The notes: generated from the letters alone by a model not told the origin. Positions 36,004 through 45,668 are shown, counted from the first letter of the stretch. The stretch: 64,000 bases of DNA from Streptomyces sp. XD-27 (GCF_030553055.1 NZ_CP130713.1:930001-994000); one strand, 5' to 3'. Program-made: numbers and translations.

Positions 36004-37602
36004 ATGACCGCGTCCCCAACGTTGCCGAAGTTCAGGCAGCAGTTGATCCTTGCCGTTCTCATGTTGTGCTCACTGCTGATCTGGCTGGACAACACCGTCC
36101 TGAGTACCACCTTGGAGACCCTCGCAGACCCGGTCCATGGACTGGATGCCAGCCCGGCCGAGCTTCAATGGGCCACTGGCTCGTACACTCTGGCCTTCGC
36201 CACCTTGATGTTCACCGCAGGCGCACTGGGTGATCGCTTCGGTCACCGGACTGTGCTCGCAACCGGATTGGTGATCTTCGCCGGGTCCTCGGTGTGGGCG
36301 GCGTACGCAGGCGACGCAGGCCAACTGACTGCCGCTCGAGCCGCGATGGGAGTCGGCAGCGCGCTGATCATGCCGGCCAACCTGGCCATCCTCATGTGGA
36401 CCTTCACCGGCCCCGCGCGGGCAACCGCGATCGCCATTTCCTCGACATCCGCCGGCGTCGGAATGGCTGCAGGCCCGGTGTTGGCAGGGTTGCTTCTCGA
36501 CCATTTCTGGTGGGGCTCGGTCTTTCTGGTCAATGTCCCGGTCGTGGCGCTGGCGTTGGTCGGGATCGCCATTCTGGTCCCGAATTTCCGCAGCCCCGTC
36601 CTGCGGCCGCTGGACCCGGCTGGAATGCTGCTGTCGATCAGCGGGCTCGCGGCGTTGGCCTACGGGCTGATCCGTGCGGGGCAGGTGACCGCCTGGAGCC
36701 GCACAGACGTCTGGGCGCCGATCGCCGTCGGGCTGGTCCTGCTGGCCGCTTTCGTACTCGTCGAACTGCGCATCAAGATGCCCAGCTTCGATCCCCGACT
36801 GCTCGCGCAACGTACATTCGGTGGCGGCAACGCGGCACTCGGATTGCTCTTCCTTGCCATAGCCGCCGTCACCTTCTATAACGCGTTCTATCTGCAGGGC
36901 GCACGCGGCTTTTCGCCGATGGAGGCGGGCTTGGCCAGCCTCCCGACCGCGCTCGGCGCGACCCTGGGGGCGACGCTTGGCGCGCGTCTGGTCCGCCGCT
37001 GGTCGCTACGCCTCATCACCGCATCAGCGCTCACCGTGGCGGCGCTGACCATGGGCGCGTACGGGTTCCTCGGACTGCACACCCCGCTCATCTGGATCGA
37101 GATCCTGTTGTTGGTCCAGGGCCTCTCCATCGGCATGGTGATCGGCCCGGTGACGGCGGCATTGATCAGCTCCCTGCCGTTGGAACGGGCCGGTGCCGGG
37201 TCGGCCGTCACCAACACCGTGCGACAGACCGGCAGCGTGATCGGGATCGCCGTCGGCGGCACGATCATGTCGATCGTGTATCGGCGCGCGATCGAGCCCT
37301 CGCTCAGCGATGTACCCGGGCCGGTGCAGGACCGGGCGCGGATTTCCGCCGAACAGGCCCGGCATGTCGCCACCGCGACCCACCGGCCCACGCTTGCGCA
37401 CGCCGCCGATGATGCGTTTATCCACGCTATGCACGTCGGCGCGGCCTGGATCACGCTCATCGCACTCTTCGGAGCAGCTGTGCTGGCAATTGCCTTGCGT
37501 CCTGCCGGAAAGCCCACGGGGCCGGCGCAGGAGCCGGAATACGATCGAGGAGGCAGCCGCTCCGTGACGGGGACGACCCCCCGTTCCGGACCGGCCACGT
37601 GA
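36004..37602 (+). CDS. DHA2-type (EmrB/QacA) MFS multidrug exporter
   Basis: The ATG at 36004 follows GAGGG; 532 residues and about 14 membrane helices. Motif DNTVLSTTLETL in the first helix and GALGDRFGHRTVL in the first loop are standard for drug:proton antiporters of this group. Third codon positions are less strictly G/C than in neighbours (many TTG, ATC/GCA, CTT), suggesting acquisition from another lineage. No regulator is adjacent; control must act through the repeats upstream. Confidence 0.88.
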   Translation: MTASPTLPKFRQQLILAVLMLCSLLIWLDNTVLSTTLETLADPVHGLDASPAELQWATGSYTLAFATLMFTAGALGDRFGHRTVLATGLVIFAGSSVWAAYAGDAGQLTAARAAMGVGSALIMPANLAILMWTFTGPARATAIAISSTSAGVGMAAGPVLAGLLLDHFWWGSVFLVNVPVVALALVGIAILVPNFRSPVLRPLDPAGMLLSISGLAALAYGLIRAGQVTAWSRTDVWAPIAVGLVLLAAFVLVELRIKMPSFDPRLLAQRTFGGGNAALGLLFLAIAAVTFYNAFYLQGARGFSPMEAGLASLPTALGATLGATLGARLVRRWSLRLITASALTVAALTMGAYGFLGLHTPLIWIEILLLVQGLSIGMVIGPVTAALISSLPLERAGAGSAVTNTVRQTGSVIGIAVGGTIMSIVYRRAIEPSLSDVPGPVQDRARISAEQARHVATATHRPTLAHAADDAFIHAMHVGAAWITLIALFGAAVLAIALRPAGKPTGPAQEPEYDRGGSRSVTGTTPRSGPAT

Positions 37603-37641
37603 ACCCGGACCCGGATATCAGGTGGACCCCGGAGTGCACCG

Positions 37642-40600
37642 TCATTCGGTCTCCGTCACCGTCCGGTACGCCTCGTGGCGTACGTCAGGGTCCGGGTGCC
37701 TGCGCAGCAGGCGCAGCAGCGACCGCCACTCCTCGGGCCAGCCGAGGGCGTTGCCCGTCCCGGTCACCAGCCCGGCCGCCAGCAGGCCGCCGACCGTGCC
37801 GCCGTCCCTGGCCAGCCGGTCGGCGGCGGCCAGCAGTGGCCCGGTGTGCTGCGGCAGCGCTCGGTGCGCCCAGGAGGTCCACAGCCGGCCCGCGGTCTGC
37901 GCCGCGACGGTCACCCCGGCGTCCTCCAGAGCGTCCGCCAGATCCCGCAGGCGCCCGAGGAGCGCGGCCGGCTCCGCGGTGCGGTCCACCAGCCTGCGCA
38001 GCAGGTCGGCGCGTTCGGCCGCCAGCAGCGGTTCCGGTGCCAGCTGTTCGGCGAGCGCCTCGAGCACCTCGGGCCGGTCGCCCTGGTCCGAGCCCGGTGA
38101 CACCAGGGTCCGCAGCCGCTGCAGCGCCGGCAGGTCCCGGTCCTCCAGCGCGTCGCAGCCGCCCTCGGGCCCCTGTGCCGCGGCCAGCAGCTCGGCCACC
38201 GCGCCGTGGAACACACTGCCCTCGGCCGCGCCGCCCACGGGATGCGGCAGCTCGGAGGTGGCCAGGTCGCGCAGCACCCACGCCGCGTATGTCCAGTGCG
38301 TGCGGCTGCCGAGGTCGCAGACCGTACGGGCGATCCGGTCGGCCAGCCCGGGGGCGTAACGGGACCAGACACCCGCGGCCCGCAGCGTGCCGTAGCCCGC
38401 GAAGCCGTCGGCCGACGCCAGGCACGCGTCGTACGCCGCGTCGACCACGGCGGCGTACCCGGGGCGGTGCGCATCGGCCAGCTCCCATGGGGTGACCCGC
38501 AGGAGCGAGTCGAGCACGGCCGGGGCGCCGTCGCGTGCGGCGTCCTCGAGGAGGGGCCATGCCTCAGGCGCGCCGAGCAGCGGCGGCAGCGCGCGGACGA
38601 CGGCGGACCGCACGTCCGGGTGGCGGTCGGGGGCGTGGAAGGCGCGCGCCAGCAGGGCCGCCGCCCGCCGCGGCGGCAGGAAGCGGGCCGCGAGCCGTAC
38701 GGCCTCCTTGCGGGAGGTCACCTTCGCGGCCTGCTCCCCGGTCAGCAGCGCGCCGAGTGCCTGGGCGAGTTGGGACGGGGCGGTGAAGCGCGCGGCGCGT
38801 GCCGCCGCGTACACGGCGACCCGCGCCCGGTCGCCGCCGGCCTGCTCCAGCAGTACCGGCAGGGCGTCCTGCGGCCGGTCGGTCCAGGGCAGCGCGCCGA
38901 GCGCCGCCTCGGCGACGACCACGTTCCCGTCGTCCTTGTGCTTCATCGCCAGGGCGCGTCCCAGCTCCGGGACCGGTGCGGCGGCCCGGATCGCGGCGGC
39001 CCGGTCGTCGAGCGGAAGGGAGCCGTCCGCGGCCGCCTGCCCGGCGAGCCGTGCCGCCGCTCGCTGCTGGCGGGGCAGCCAGCGGTCGCTGTCGCCGAGG
39101 TCCGGCAGCGGCCGCCGGGCGCCGCGCACCAGGAAGCGGCCGTACGGCGGGGTGTCGCCGAGCAGCGCGTCCAGCAGATCCGTGCGCCGCCGGGCCAGCA
39201 CGCGCCGTACGGGCGTAAGGACGGCCGCCGACGGTTCGAGCGCGACGATCCTGGCGACCCGTTCGTCACGGGTGGCCGGTGCGGCCAGCCACAGCTCCGC
39301 GGCCGCCGCGAACGTCTCGTCGTCGCCGCGTTCCAGGGCCGTGGCCAGCATGTCCTGCAGCTCCGGCAGCAGCCGGGCGCGCGGCCCCAGCGCGTCGGCC
39401 AGGCCCAGCAGCAGCCGGAAGTCGGCCCGATGGGCCGCGGCCTCGAGCCATGGGCGCAGTGCTTCGAACACCTCGCGCTCCTGGCCTCGGCGCAGGACCC
39501 GGTGCAGCGGGCCGAAGTCGGGCACGCCGGCCCGGCCCGCGATCCGCTCCAGGGTGCGCAGCGCCCAGGGCCGCAGAGCCGTTTCGCCATCCGTGGCGTG
39601 CTCGACCAGCACGCGCTCGGAGAGTGTGCGTACCGCCGTGCGGCTCTTGACCGAACCGTCCCGTGCCTCCAGGGCGTCGACGGCGATCCGGTCCAGCAGC
39701 GCGGCGTCGTCGGAGCCGAACAGCCCCGGGCGCACTCCGGCGAGGGCGTCGAGCGCCGCGGCGCGCACCGGGTCCTGCTCGTTGCGCAGGCGGCTCATCT
39801 CGGCGAGCAGTTCGGTGACCGCCTCGCGGCCGCCGTCCCGGGCGGCGCAGGCCACCAGCAGCGGCCAGGCGACGGCCCGGTCGGCGGCGTCGGGCCGTCG
39901 GACGGCGGCGAGGAGCGCGGGCCGCGCCTCGTCGAACGGGCCGTGGGCGAGCGTGTCCAGGTCGTCCGCCCACCAGTTCTCGCCGGTGAACGCGGCCGCC
40001 GCCCGCCGCACCTCCGCCCAGCGGCGTGTCCGGGGCAGCAGGTCGAGAACGCCGAGAGCCTGCTCGCCGCGCGCCCCGCCGGCGGTGACCGCGTCGAGGA
40101 ACGCCGGGCGCAGGCGGGGGGCCATGGCCTTCAGCAGCGCGGCGAAGTGGTCGCCGCGGCGCAGCCAGTGGTGGCCCAGCGCGGGCAGCGACGCGGGCGC
40201 GGCCCGTACCAGCCTGCGCAGCACTCCCGGCGGCGGTATCGGCTCGTACCGCTGTTCGTGCCGGTCGGGGGAGGTGATCCAGCGGATGACGCGCTCGGCG
40301 TCGGCGGTGACCAGTGCGCCGAGTCCGCTGCGCAGCGCGGGAGGCAGGCTGTGGGGCCCGTACCGCTCCAGCAGGGTCAGTACCCGCTCGGGGCGGAGCG
40401 GCGCGAGTGCCGCGACCGTCGTGGCGTGGAGGCGCCACCAGTCCTGACGCTGCTGTCCGCCCGCGCGGTCGGCCAGGGCGGCCTCGGCGTGGTCCAGCAC
40501 CGGGTCGGGGTGCCGGCGCGCGAGCCTGGTCCAGCCGTCGACGGCGTGCGCGAGTGCGGGCAGGTGCCGTGCCACGAAGGGGGTGGAGCAGGCCGGCAGC

Positions 40601-41031
40601 AGGCGCGCTGCCTCGGCGTCGCCCCATTCCGCGCGCAGCCGCGCCACCAGCCGTTCGGCGAGCGCGGTACGGCCGCCGGAGGCGAGCAGGCGTGCCAGCC
40701 GGTGCCGCAGGGCGGCCGGTGCGTCGTCGTACGCCGCTTCCACCGCCTCGTCCGGCACGGGCAGGTCACGGACGGCGCGCAGCGCGTACCCGGCGACGAC
40801 CGGGTCGGGGTCGGCCAGCCGCGCGGCGAGGAAGCCGGCGTCCTGTCCGGCGGTGGCGGCCAGCGCCGCGAGCCGCCGCTCGTACGGCCCGCGCGCGTCC
40901 AGGTCGGTGAGCAGCGGGGTGAGTCGCCCGTCGTCCGCAAGCCGGCGGGCGGTCCTCGCGGTGAGGGAGAGGCGGGCGGGGAACGGCAGTGGTTCGAGTG
41001 CGGAGAGCAGCTGCTCCGCGGTGGTCGGCAT
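37642..41031 (-). CDS. Large HEAT-repeat-like protein
   Basis: From ATG 41031 (MPTTAEQLLSALEPLPFPARL) the product is 1129 residues. It is made of many helical pairs such as RLADPDPVVAGYALRAVRDLPVPDEAVEAAY, typical of HEAT/ARM solenoids, with no membrane helix or catalytic motif. Streptomycetes carry similar large cytoplasmic proteins, whose role is unknown. The open frame extends 127 codons further upstream over the LysR gene, but that section is low-complexity Ser/Pro and is its shadow. Confidence 0.75.
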   Translation of the reverse strand: MPTTAEQLLSALEPLPFPARLSLTARTARRLADDGRLTPLLTDLDARGPYERRLAALAATAGQDAGFLAARLADPDPVVAGYALRAVRDLPVPDEAVEAAYDDAPAALRHRLARLLASGGRTALAERLVARLRAEWGDAEAARLLPACSTPFVARHLPALAHAVDGWTRLARRHPDPVLDHAEAALADRAGGQQRQDWWRLHATTVAALAPLRPERVLTLLERYGPHSLPPALRSGLGALVTADAERVIRWITSPDRHEQRYEPIPPPGVLRRLVRAAPASLPALGHHWLRRGDHFAALLKAMAPRLRPAFLDAVTAGGARGEQALGVLDLLPRTRRWAEVRRAAAAFTGENWWADDLDTLAHGPFDEARPALLAAVRRPDAADRAVAWPLLVACAARDGGREAVTELLAEMSRLRNEQDPVRAAALDALAGVRPGLFGSDDAALLDRIAVDALEARDGSVKSRTAVRTLSERVLVEHATDGETALRPWALRTLERIAGRAGVPDFGPLHRVLRRGQEREVFEALRPWLEAAAHRADFRLLLGLADALGPRARLLPELQDMLATALERGDDETFAAAAELWLAAPATRDERVARIVALEPSAAVLTPVRRVLARRRTDLLDALLGDTPPYGRFLVRGARRPLPDLGDSDRWLPRQQRAAARLAGQAAADGSLPLDDRAAAIRAAAPVPELGRALAMKHKDDGNVVVAEAALGALPWTDRPQDALPVLLEQAGGDRARVAVYAAARAARFTAPSQLAQALGALLTGEQAAKVTSRKEAVRLAARFLPPRRAAALLARAFHAPDRHPDVRSAVVRALPPLLGAPEAWPLLEDAARDGAPAVLDSLLRVTPWELADAHRPGYAAVVDAAYDACLASADGFAGYGTLRAAGVWSRYAPGLADRIARTVCDLGSRTHWTYAAWVLRDLATSELPHPVGGAAEGSVFHGAVAELLAAAQGPEGGCDALEDRDLPALQRLRTLVSPGSDQGDRPEVLEALAEQLAPEPLLAAERADLLRRLVDRTAEPAALLGRLRDLADALEDAGVTVAAQTAGRLWTSWAHRALPQHTGPLLAAADRLARDGGTVGGLLAAGLVTGTGNALGWPEEWRSLLRLLRRHPDPDVRHEAYRTVTETE

Positions 41032-41074
41032 CCGCCGATTGTGCCCGCTGGTGATCCGTCCGCGCGATGCGGTT

Positions 41075-42004
41075 TCAGGAGGGCGGGCAGCCCTGTCGAT
41101 GAGGGCGGGTGGAGCGGCGGGTGCCGACGAGGTCGTGGGTGAGCTGGGCGAAGGCGCGCGAGGCGGCGCTGCGGTAGGCGCCTTCGCGCTGCAGGAGGGT
41201 GACGCTGCGGGCGGGCAGGGGCGGGGCCAGGGCGACGGGGGTGAGGTGGGGGTGGTCGTGGGTGATCGCGTCGGGCAGGACGGTGGCCAGACCGGTGCGT
41301 CGGACGATTTCGGTGAGGGCCTGGATGGAGTCGGCCTCGACCGCGATGCGGGGGGTGACGCGGTGGTCGGTGAGGTAGGCGTCGATGTGGCCGCGGGTGG
41401 CGAAGTCGCCACTGAGCAGCGCCAGTTGCCGGTCTGCCAGGGCCCGGACCGGTAGGGGCTCCGGCGGCGTCCGGCTGTGGTGGGCCCCGGTGACCAGGCT
41501 GAGGGTTTCGGTGAACAGCGGGGTGGCGGTGATACCGGGTAGGTGGGAGCCGGCGAAGGCGATGCCGAGGTCGAGGTCGTCGGCGAGCAGCCCCGCTTCG
41601 ATGCGTTCCTGGGCCATCTCCACCAGGGTCAGGTCGACCCCGGGGTGGCGGGTGTGGAGCTCGGCGGCGAGCGGGCCGATGAGGTAGGCGGTGAAGGTGG
41701 GGGTGACTCCCAGCCGAAGGTGGCCGCGGGAGAGGTCCTGCACGTCGTGGACGGCGCGTTCGGCGACGGCCAGGTCACGCAGGGCGCGCCGGGCGTGGTC
41801 GGTGTAGACGGCGCCGGCGTCCGTGAGTCGCACGGTGCGGCCGGTGCGGTCCAGCAGTTGCACACCGAGGGTGCGCTCGAGCTGCTTGATCTGCTGGGAC
41901 AGGGTGGGCTGGGAGATGTGCAGGTCTTCGGCGGCGCGGGTGAAGTTGCCGTGTTCGGCCACGGCGAGCAGGTAGCGCAGGTGACGCAGTTCCAGGGTGG
42001 CCAT
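41075..42004 (-). CDS. cynR: LysR-family regulator, CynR type
   Basis: 309 residues from ATG 42004 (MATLELRHLRYLLAVAEHGNF). The N-terminal helix-turn-helix has SQPTLSQQIKQLERTLG; the effector domain occupies about residues 90-300. It is divergent from a carbonic anhydrase and cyanase, the usual arrangement for CynR, which activates them in response to cyanate. A TATAGT box lies seven bases before the ATG, so its mRNA is probably leaderless. The start ten codons earlier is less likely. Confidence 0.85.
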   Translation of the reverse strand: MATLELRHLRYLLAVAEHGNFTRAAEDLHISQPTLSQQIKQLERTLGVQLLDRTGRTVRLTDAGAVYTDHARRALRDLAVAERAVHDVQDLSRGHLRLGVTPTFTAYLIGPLAAELHTRHPGVDLTLVEMAQERIEAGLLADDLDLGIAFAGSHLPGITATPLFTETLSLVTGAHHSRTPPEPLPVRALADRQLALLSGDFATRGHIDAYLTDHRVTPRIAVEADSIQALTEIVRRTGLATVLPDAITHDHPHLTPVALAPPLPARSVTLLQREGAYRSAASRAFAQLTHDLVGTRRSTRPHRQGCPPS

Positions 42005-42011
42005 ACCCAGA

Positions 42012-42064
42012 ACTATAGACATGGCCAATAGCAATCATGGTGAACAGCTCTTGGACGCTATAGA
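42012..42064. promoter_or_regulatory. Divergent cyn promoter region
   Basis: The CynR -10 box (TATAGT, minus strand, 42017-42012) and a -10 for the carbonic anhydrase (TATAGA, 42059-42064) lie 41 bases apart, both inside a repeated CTATAGAC. The carbonic anhydrase promoter has no good -35, as expected for one needing a LysR activator. Confidence 0.5.
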
Positions 42065-42129
42065 CGCAGGTCATGCACAGTGGATCGCACCAGCCCACGG
42101 AGGCCGGTAGCCACCGAAGGAAGTGACCC

Positions 42130-42735
42130 ATGCCCGACCTCGCCGACGGCATCGCCCGTTTCCAGCAGGACGTCTTCCCGGCCAAGGCGGACCTCTTCGC
42201 CCATCTGGCCGCGCACCACACGCCGCACACGCTGTTCATCGGCTGCTCGGACGCCCGTGTCGTACCGGAGCTGATCACCCAGGGCGAGCCGGGCGAGCTC
42301 TTCGTCATCCGCACCGCCGGCAACCTCGTCCCCGCCTACACGCCCGGTGCCAACGGGGTGACGGCGAGCATCGAGTACGCCGTCGCCGTGCTGGGCGTAT
42401 CCGACATCGTCGTCTGCGGGCACTCCGCCTGCGGAGCGATGACCGCCCTGGCCGAAGGCCACGACCTCAGTGGCGCCCCGGTGGTCGCCGGCTGGCTGCG
42501 GCACGCGGACGCCGCCCTGGCCCGCACTGCCGGTAGGGAAGCAGGCCCGCGGAAGGTAAGGGCCCTGGTCCGGCAGAACGTGTACGCGCAACTGGCGAAC
42601 CTGGCCACCCACCCCGCTGTCGCCCGGGCTCTCTCGGAGAAGAAGGTGACGCTGCACGGCTGGGTCTTCGACATCGCCACCGGCCGCGTCGAAGCACTCG
42701 ATGCCACCCGTACGGGCACGGCCCCCGCGTCCTGA
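42130..42735 (+). CDS. cynT: Beta-class carbonic anhydrase of the cyanate operon
   Basis: 201 residues after a GAAGGAAG site. Zinc ligands Cys39, His98 and Cys101 and the Asp41/Arg43 pair (CSDARVVPELI, VVCGHSACGAM) are intact. In cyanate metabolism it recycles CO2 to bicarbonate, the co-substrate of cyanase, which follows 93 bases later. A second beta-carbonic anhydrase with different context lies at 61603. Confidence 0.9.
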   Translation: MPDLADGIARFQQDVFPAKADLFAHLAAHHTPHTLFIGCSDARVVPELITQGEPGELFVIRTAGNLVPAYTPGANGVTASIEYAVAVLGVSDIVVCGHSACGAMTALAEGHDLSGAPVVAGWLRHADAALARTAGREAGPRKVRALVRQNVYAQLANLATHPAVARALSEKKVTLHGWVFDIATGRVEALDATRTGTAPAS

Positions 42736-42828
42736 CCAGGGCCAGACCCCGCCCCCAAGAACCTGCCATTCCGCTTCTTCCGTTCTTCCCACGCGGACCG
42801 GCACGCCCCCAGAAAAGGAGCCCCTCTC

Positions 42829-43299
42829 ATGGTGCACGCCCAGTTCGACCCCCACGCCCGCCAGGCCCTGGCCGCTCAGGCCGTGGCGGCCAAGACCCGC
42901 AAGAACCTCACCTGGCAGCAGATCGCCGACGCCTCCGGTCTGTCGGTGGCGTTCACCACCGCCGCGGTCCTCGGCCAGCACCCCCTCCCCGAAGCGTCCG
43001 CGAAGGCCGTGGCCGAGCTGCTGGGGCTTGACGAGGACGCGGTGATGCTGCTGCAGACGATCCCCACCCGCGGCTCGATCCCCGGCGGCATCCCCACCGA
43101 CCCGACCGTCTACCGCTTCCACGAGATGCTCCAGGTCTACGGCACCACGCTCAAGGCACTGGTCCACGAGCAGTTCGGTGACGGCGTCATCTCCGCGATC
43201 AACTTCAAGCTGGACGTGAAGAAGGTCGCCGACCCCGAGGGCGGCGAGCGCGCCGTCATCACCCTGGACGGCAAGTACCTGCCGACCAAGCCCTTCTGA
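42829..43299 (+). CDS. cynS: Cyanate hydratase (cyanase)
   Basis: 156 residues, the same length as E. coli cyanase, with catalytic Arg96, Glu99 and Ser122 at the same numbers ([21 protein letters not shown]). An N-terminal helix-turn-helix-like domain precedes the catalytic fold. It decomposes cyanate with bicarbonate to ammonia and CO2. AAAAGGAG site upstream. Confidence 0.95.
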   Translation: MVHAQFDPHARQALAAQAVAAKTRKNLTWQQIADASGLSVAFTTAAVLGQHPLPEASAKAVAELLGLDEDAVMLLQTIPTRGSIPGGIPTDPTVYRFHEMLQVYGTTLKALVHEQFGDGVISAINFKLDVKKVADPEGGERAVITLDGKYLPTKPF

Positions 43300-43333
43300 C
43301 AGGCACTCGCCACCGACCCTCGTCGGGTTCGCC

Positions 43334-43369
43334 GCGCAGGGGCCTCGTCGCCTCACCGGGCCTCTGCGC
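43334..43369. terminator. Stem-loop shared by cynS and the convergent gene
   Basis: GCGCAGGGGCC and GGCCTCTGCGC pair with one mismatch around a 14-base loop, 35 bases after cynS and over the last codons of the gene opposite. Confidence 0.5.
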
Positions 43370-43790
43370 TGCCGCCTTCCTGTCCGGGAGGAGTCTGGTG
43401 CACGATGACGTTGCCGCCCTGGACCGCGAAGACCTGCCCGCCGTCCTTGGCGACGTTGTTCTGCACCCATGCGCGCTGCGTCTCGGGCAGCCGCCGCTGG
43501 ATCTCGCTGACCAGCTCCCGTAGTTCGCCGGCCACGTCCGGGTGCTGATCCAGCAGCGATTCGAGCTCCAGCAACCATACGGGGAGCAGGCTCCGGCGCG
43601 CCCGCTCGGCGTCGGCCGCCCGTACGACGAGGGCCGCGTTGTTGTCCAACTGGGCCTCGATGGCCGCCTGCCGGTCTTCTCCCCGGCCGCGGAACAACCT
43701 CGCGACCCCGTCACGCGCGGCCATCCAGGAATCCGTGGCCATGGCTCCGACCACCGTGGTTCCCCCGGCCAGGATCAGTTCCTCCAGCAT
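43353..43790 (-). CDS. Small hypothetical protein with a possible amyloid-type C-terminal motif
   Basis: 145 residues from ATG 43790 with GGGGAGGAGC upstream. The N-terminus (LEELILAGGTTVVGAMATDSW) is hydrophobic and Gly-rich; the middle is a helical bundle; the C-terminus ends QNNVAKDGGQVFAVQGGNVIVHQ-type sequence (GGQVFAVQGGN then VIVHQTPP). That last motif, with alternating hydrophobic, Gln, Gly and Asn residues, recalls the short prion-forming motifs of bacterial NLR and effector-associated proteins. This is inference; no effector gene is adjacent. Confidence 0.6.
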   Translation of the reverse strand: MLEELILAGGTTVVGAMATDSWMAARDGVARLFRGRGEDRQAAIEAQLDNNAALVVRAADAERARRSLLPVWLLELESLLDQHPDVAGELRELVSEIQRRLPETQRAWVQNNVAKDGGQVFAVQGGNVIVHQTPPGQEGGSAEAR

Positions 43791-43958
43791 GATGCTCCTC
43801 CCCCTGCGCTCCCACGAACACTGCCCTGTAAGGGCATTGTCCATGGAGCGATCGCGTCTCGCCCCCGATGCGTTCCTTCCGCCCGGGACATCCCGGCGTC
43901 CGTATGTGACAGGGAATCGTCATTGCCGTCATGGACGGGCGGTGGTGAGGATGGGCGC

Positions 43959-44951
43959 ATGCCCCTTCCGCACCGTGTCGTCATCGCGGTCTTCCCCGAT
44001 GTCGATCTCCTCGACGTCACCGGCCCGGCCGAGGTCTTCGCGCTGGCCAACCGGGAGACCGCGGGCCACGCCCGCTACCAGGTCCGCCTCGCCGGGCCGG
44101 TCGCCGGCGCGGTCCGCACGTCGGCGGGGGTGCGGCTGCTCACCGACGTGGCTTTCGACGACGTCGGCGCGCAGGTGGACACGCTGCTGGTGCCGGGCGC
44201 GGTCGACATGGCCGACGACGGCCCTCTCGCCCGGATCGACAGCGCTGTCGTGGCGTGGGTGAAGGAGACCGCCCCGCACGCCCGGCGGGTGGCGTCGGTG
44301 TGCGTGGGCGCGCACCTGCTGGCGGCGGCCGGGCTGCTGGACGGGAGGACGGCGACGACCCACTGGTCGACCGCCGCCCAGCTCGCCGCCGACCATCCGG
44401 ACGTCACGGTCGACCCCGATCCGATCTTCGTCCGCACCGACCGCGGCCGGCTGTGGACCGGGGCGGGAATCAGCGCCTGCCTGGACCTCGCCCTGGCCCT
44501 GGTCGCCGAGGACCTCGGTGAGCAGACCGCGCTGGCGGTGGCCCGGCAACTGGTGATGTACCTCAAACGGCAGGGCGGCCAGAGTCAGTTCTCCGTGCCG
44601 CTCAGCCGCCCCGCCGCCACCCGCCGGGACATCGACGAGCTGCGGCTGTGGATCGCCGACCACCTCGACGAGGACCTGTCCGCCGGGGCCCTGTCCGCCC
44701 GGATGTGCCTGAGCGAACGGCACTTCGCCCGCGTCTTCAAACAGGAGACGGGCAGCAGCCCCGGCGCCTACGTCGAAGCGGCCCGCATCGAGGTGGCCCG
44801 GCGCCTGCTGGAGACCACCGACTGCCCGCTCGACCAGGTCGCGGCCGCTTCCGGGCTCGGCTCGGCGGAGACCCTGCACCGGGCGTTCAGGCGGCAGCTG
44901 ACCACCACCCCGGCGGCCTACCGCCGCCGCTTCCGCACGCAGCCGACCTGA
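43959..44951 (+). CDS. GlxA-type AraC regulator with DJ-1/PfpI domain
   Basis: 330 residues from ATG 43959 (MPLPHRVVIAVFPDVDLLDVTGPAEVF). The N-terminal DJ-1/PfpI-like domain includes RVASVCVGAHLLAAAGLLDG with the nucleophile-elbow Cys; two AraC helix-turn-helix units follow (SAGALSARMCLSERHFARVFK; QVAAASGLGSAETLHRAF). Such proteins sense a small molecule or stress. It lies 82 bases before a cysteine hydrolase gene that it may control. Confidence 0.88.
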   Translation: MPLPHRVVIAVFPDVDLLDVTGPAEVFALANRETAGHARYQVRLAGPVAGAVRTSAGVRLLTDVAFDDVGAQVDTLLVPGAVDMADDGPLARIDSAVVAWVKETAPHARRVASVCVGAHLLAAAGLLDGRTATTHWSTAAQLAADHPDVTVDPDPIFVRTDRGRLWTGAGISACLDLALALVAEDLGEQTALAVARQLVMYLKRQGGQSQFSVPLSRPAATRRDIDELRLWIADHLDEDLSAGALSARMCLSERHFARVFKQETGSSPGAYVEAARIEVARRLLETTDCPLDQVAAASGLGSAETLHRAFRRQLTTTPAAYRRRFRTQPT

Positions 44952-45033
44952 CCTGCCGCACCCACCTCTTCTGCCTGGCATGGAGCGAGGCGGAGACCTT
45001 CGCCATGCCCACTTCCGTGATGAAAGGTTCCTG

Positions 45034-45657
45034 ATGAGCACGAACACCGCGTCCACGACCCTGCGCGACCTGAGCGGCCTGGACAACCAGCCGCCCCGGC
45101 TGAGCGAGTCCGTCCTGATCATGATCGACTTCCAGAACACCTACCGCACCGGCGTCATGGCCCTGGAAGGCGCCGAGGAAGCCCTCGCGGCGGGCGCCCG
45201 CCTGCTGGAGCGCGCCCGCGCCGCGGGCGCCCCGGTCATCCACGTCATCAACGACGGCGGCGAGAACACCCCGTACGACATCCGCGCCCGCATCGGCTCC
45301 ATCAGCGACGAGGTCGCCCCGGTGGACGGCGAACCGGTCGTGGTCAAGCAGGTCCCCAACGCCTTCCACGGCACGGACCTGGAGAAGACCCTGAGCGACC
45401 TGGGCTTCGCCCCGGGCAGCGGCCGCAACCTCGTACTGGCCGGATTCATGACGCACATGTGCATCACCTTCACCGCCGAGGGCGCCTTCTACCGCGGCTA
45501 CCGGCCCACCGTCGTCGCCGAGACCACCGCCACCCGCGCCCTCACCGCCCCGGACGGCACCGTCCTGCCCGCCACCGCCCTCCAGACCGCCGCCCTGACC
45601 ACCATGACCGACCTGTTCGGCCTCGTCGTCCCGACCGCCGACGCCCTCCGCGCCTGA
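45034..45657 (+). CDS. Isochorismatase-like cysteine hydrolase
   Basis: 207 residues from ATG 45034 with GAAAGG upstream. The triad is visible as Asp32 (LIMIDFQNTY), Lys105 (VVVKQVPNAF) and Cys143 (LAGFMTHMCI). Family members hydrolyse amides or vinyl ethers (nicotinamide, ureidoacrylate, isochorismate); the substrate here is not apparent. GlxA-type regulators are often next to such enzymes. Confidence 0.88.
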   Translation: MSTNTASTTLRDLSGLDNQPPRLSESVLIMIDFQNTYRTGVMALEGAEEALAAGARLLERARAAGAPVIHVINDGGENTPYDIRARIGSISDEVAPVDGEPVVVKQVPNAFHGTDLEKTLSDLGFAPGSGRNLVLAGFMTHMCITFTAEGAFYRGYRPTVVAETTATRALTAPDGTVLPATALQTAALTTMTDLFGLVVPTADALRA

Positions 45658-45668
45658 GCGGTACGCGG

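Noticed and set aside
36004..37602. Integrated mobile element carrying the exporter
   Set aside because: Codon use is atypical, but no integrase, transposase or direct-repeat boundary was seen.
37642..41412. HEAT-like protein starting at 41412
   Set aside because: The extra 127 codons are Ser/Pro-rich and lie inside the LysR gene, which has clear family sequence in another frame.
43959..44951. Protease of the PfpI type
   Set aside because: The DJ-1-like domain is followed by two AraC helix-turn-helix units, so it is a GlxA-type regulator.
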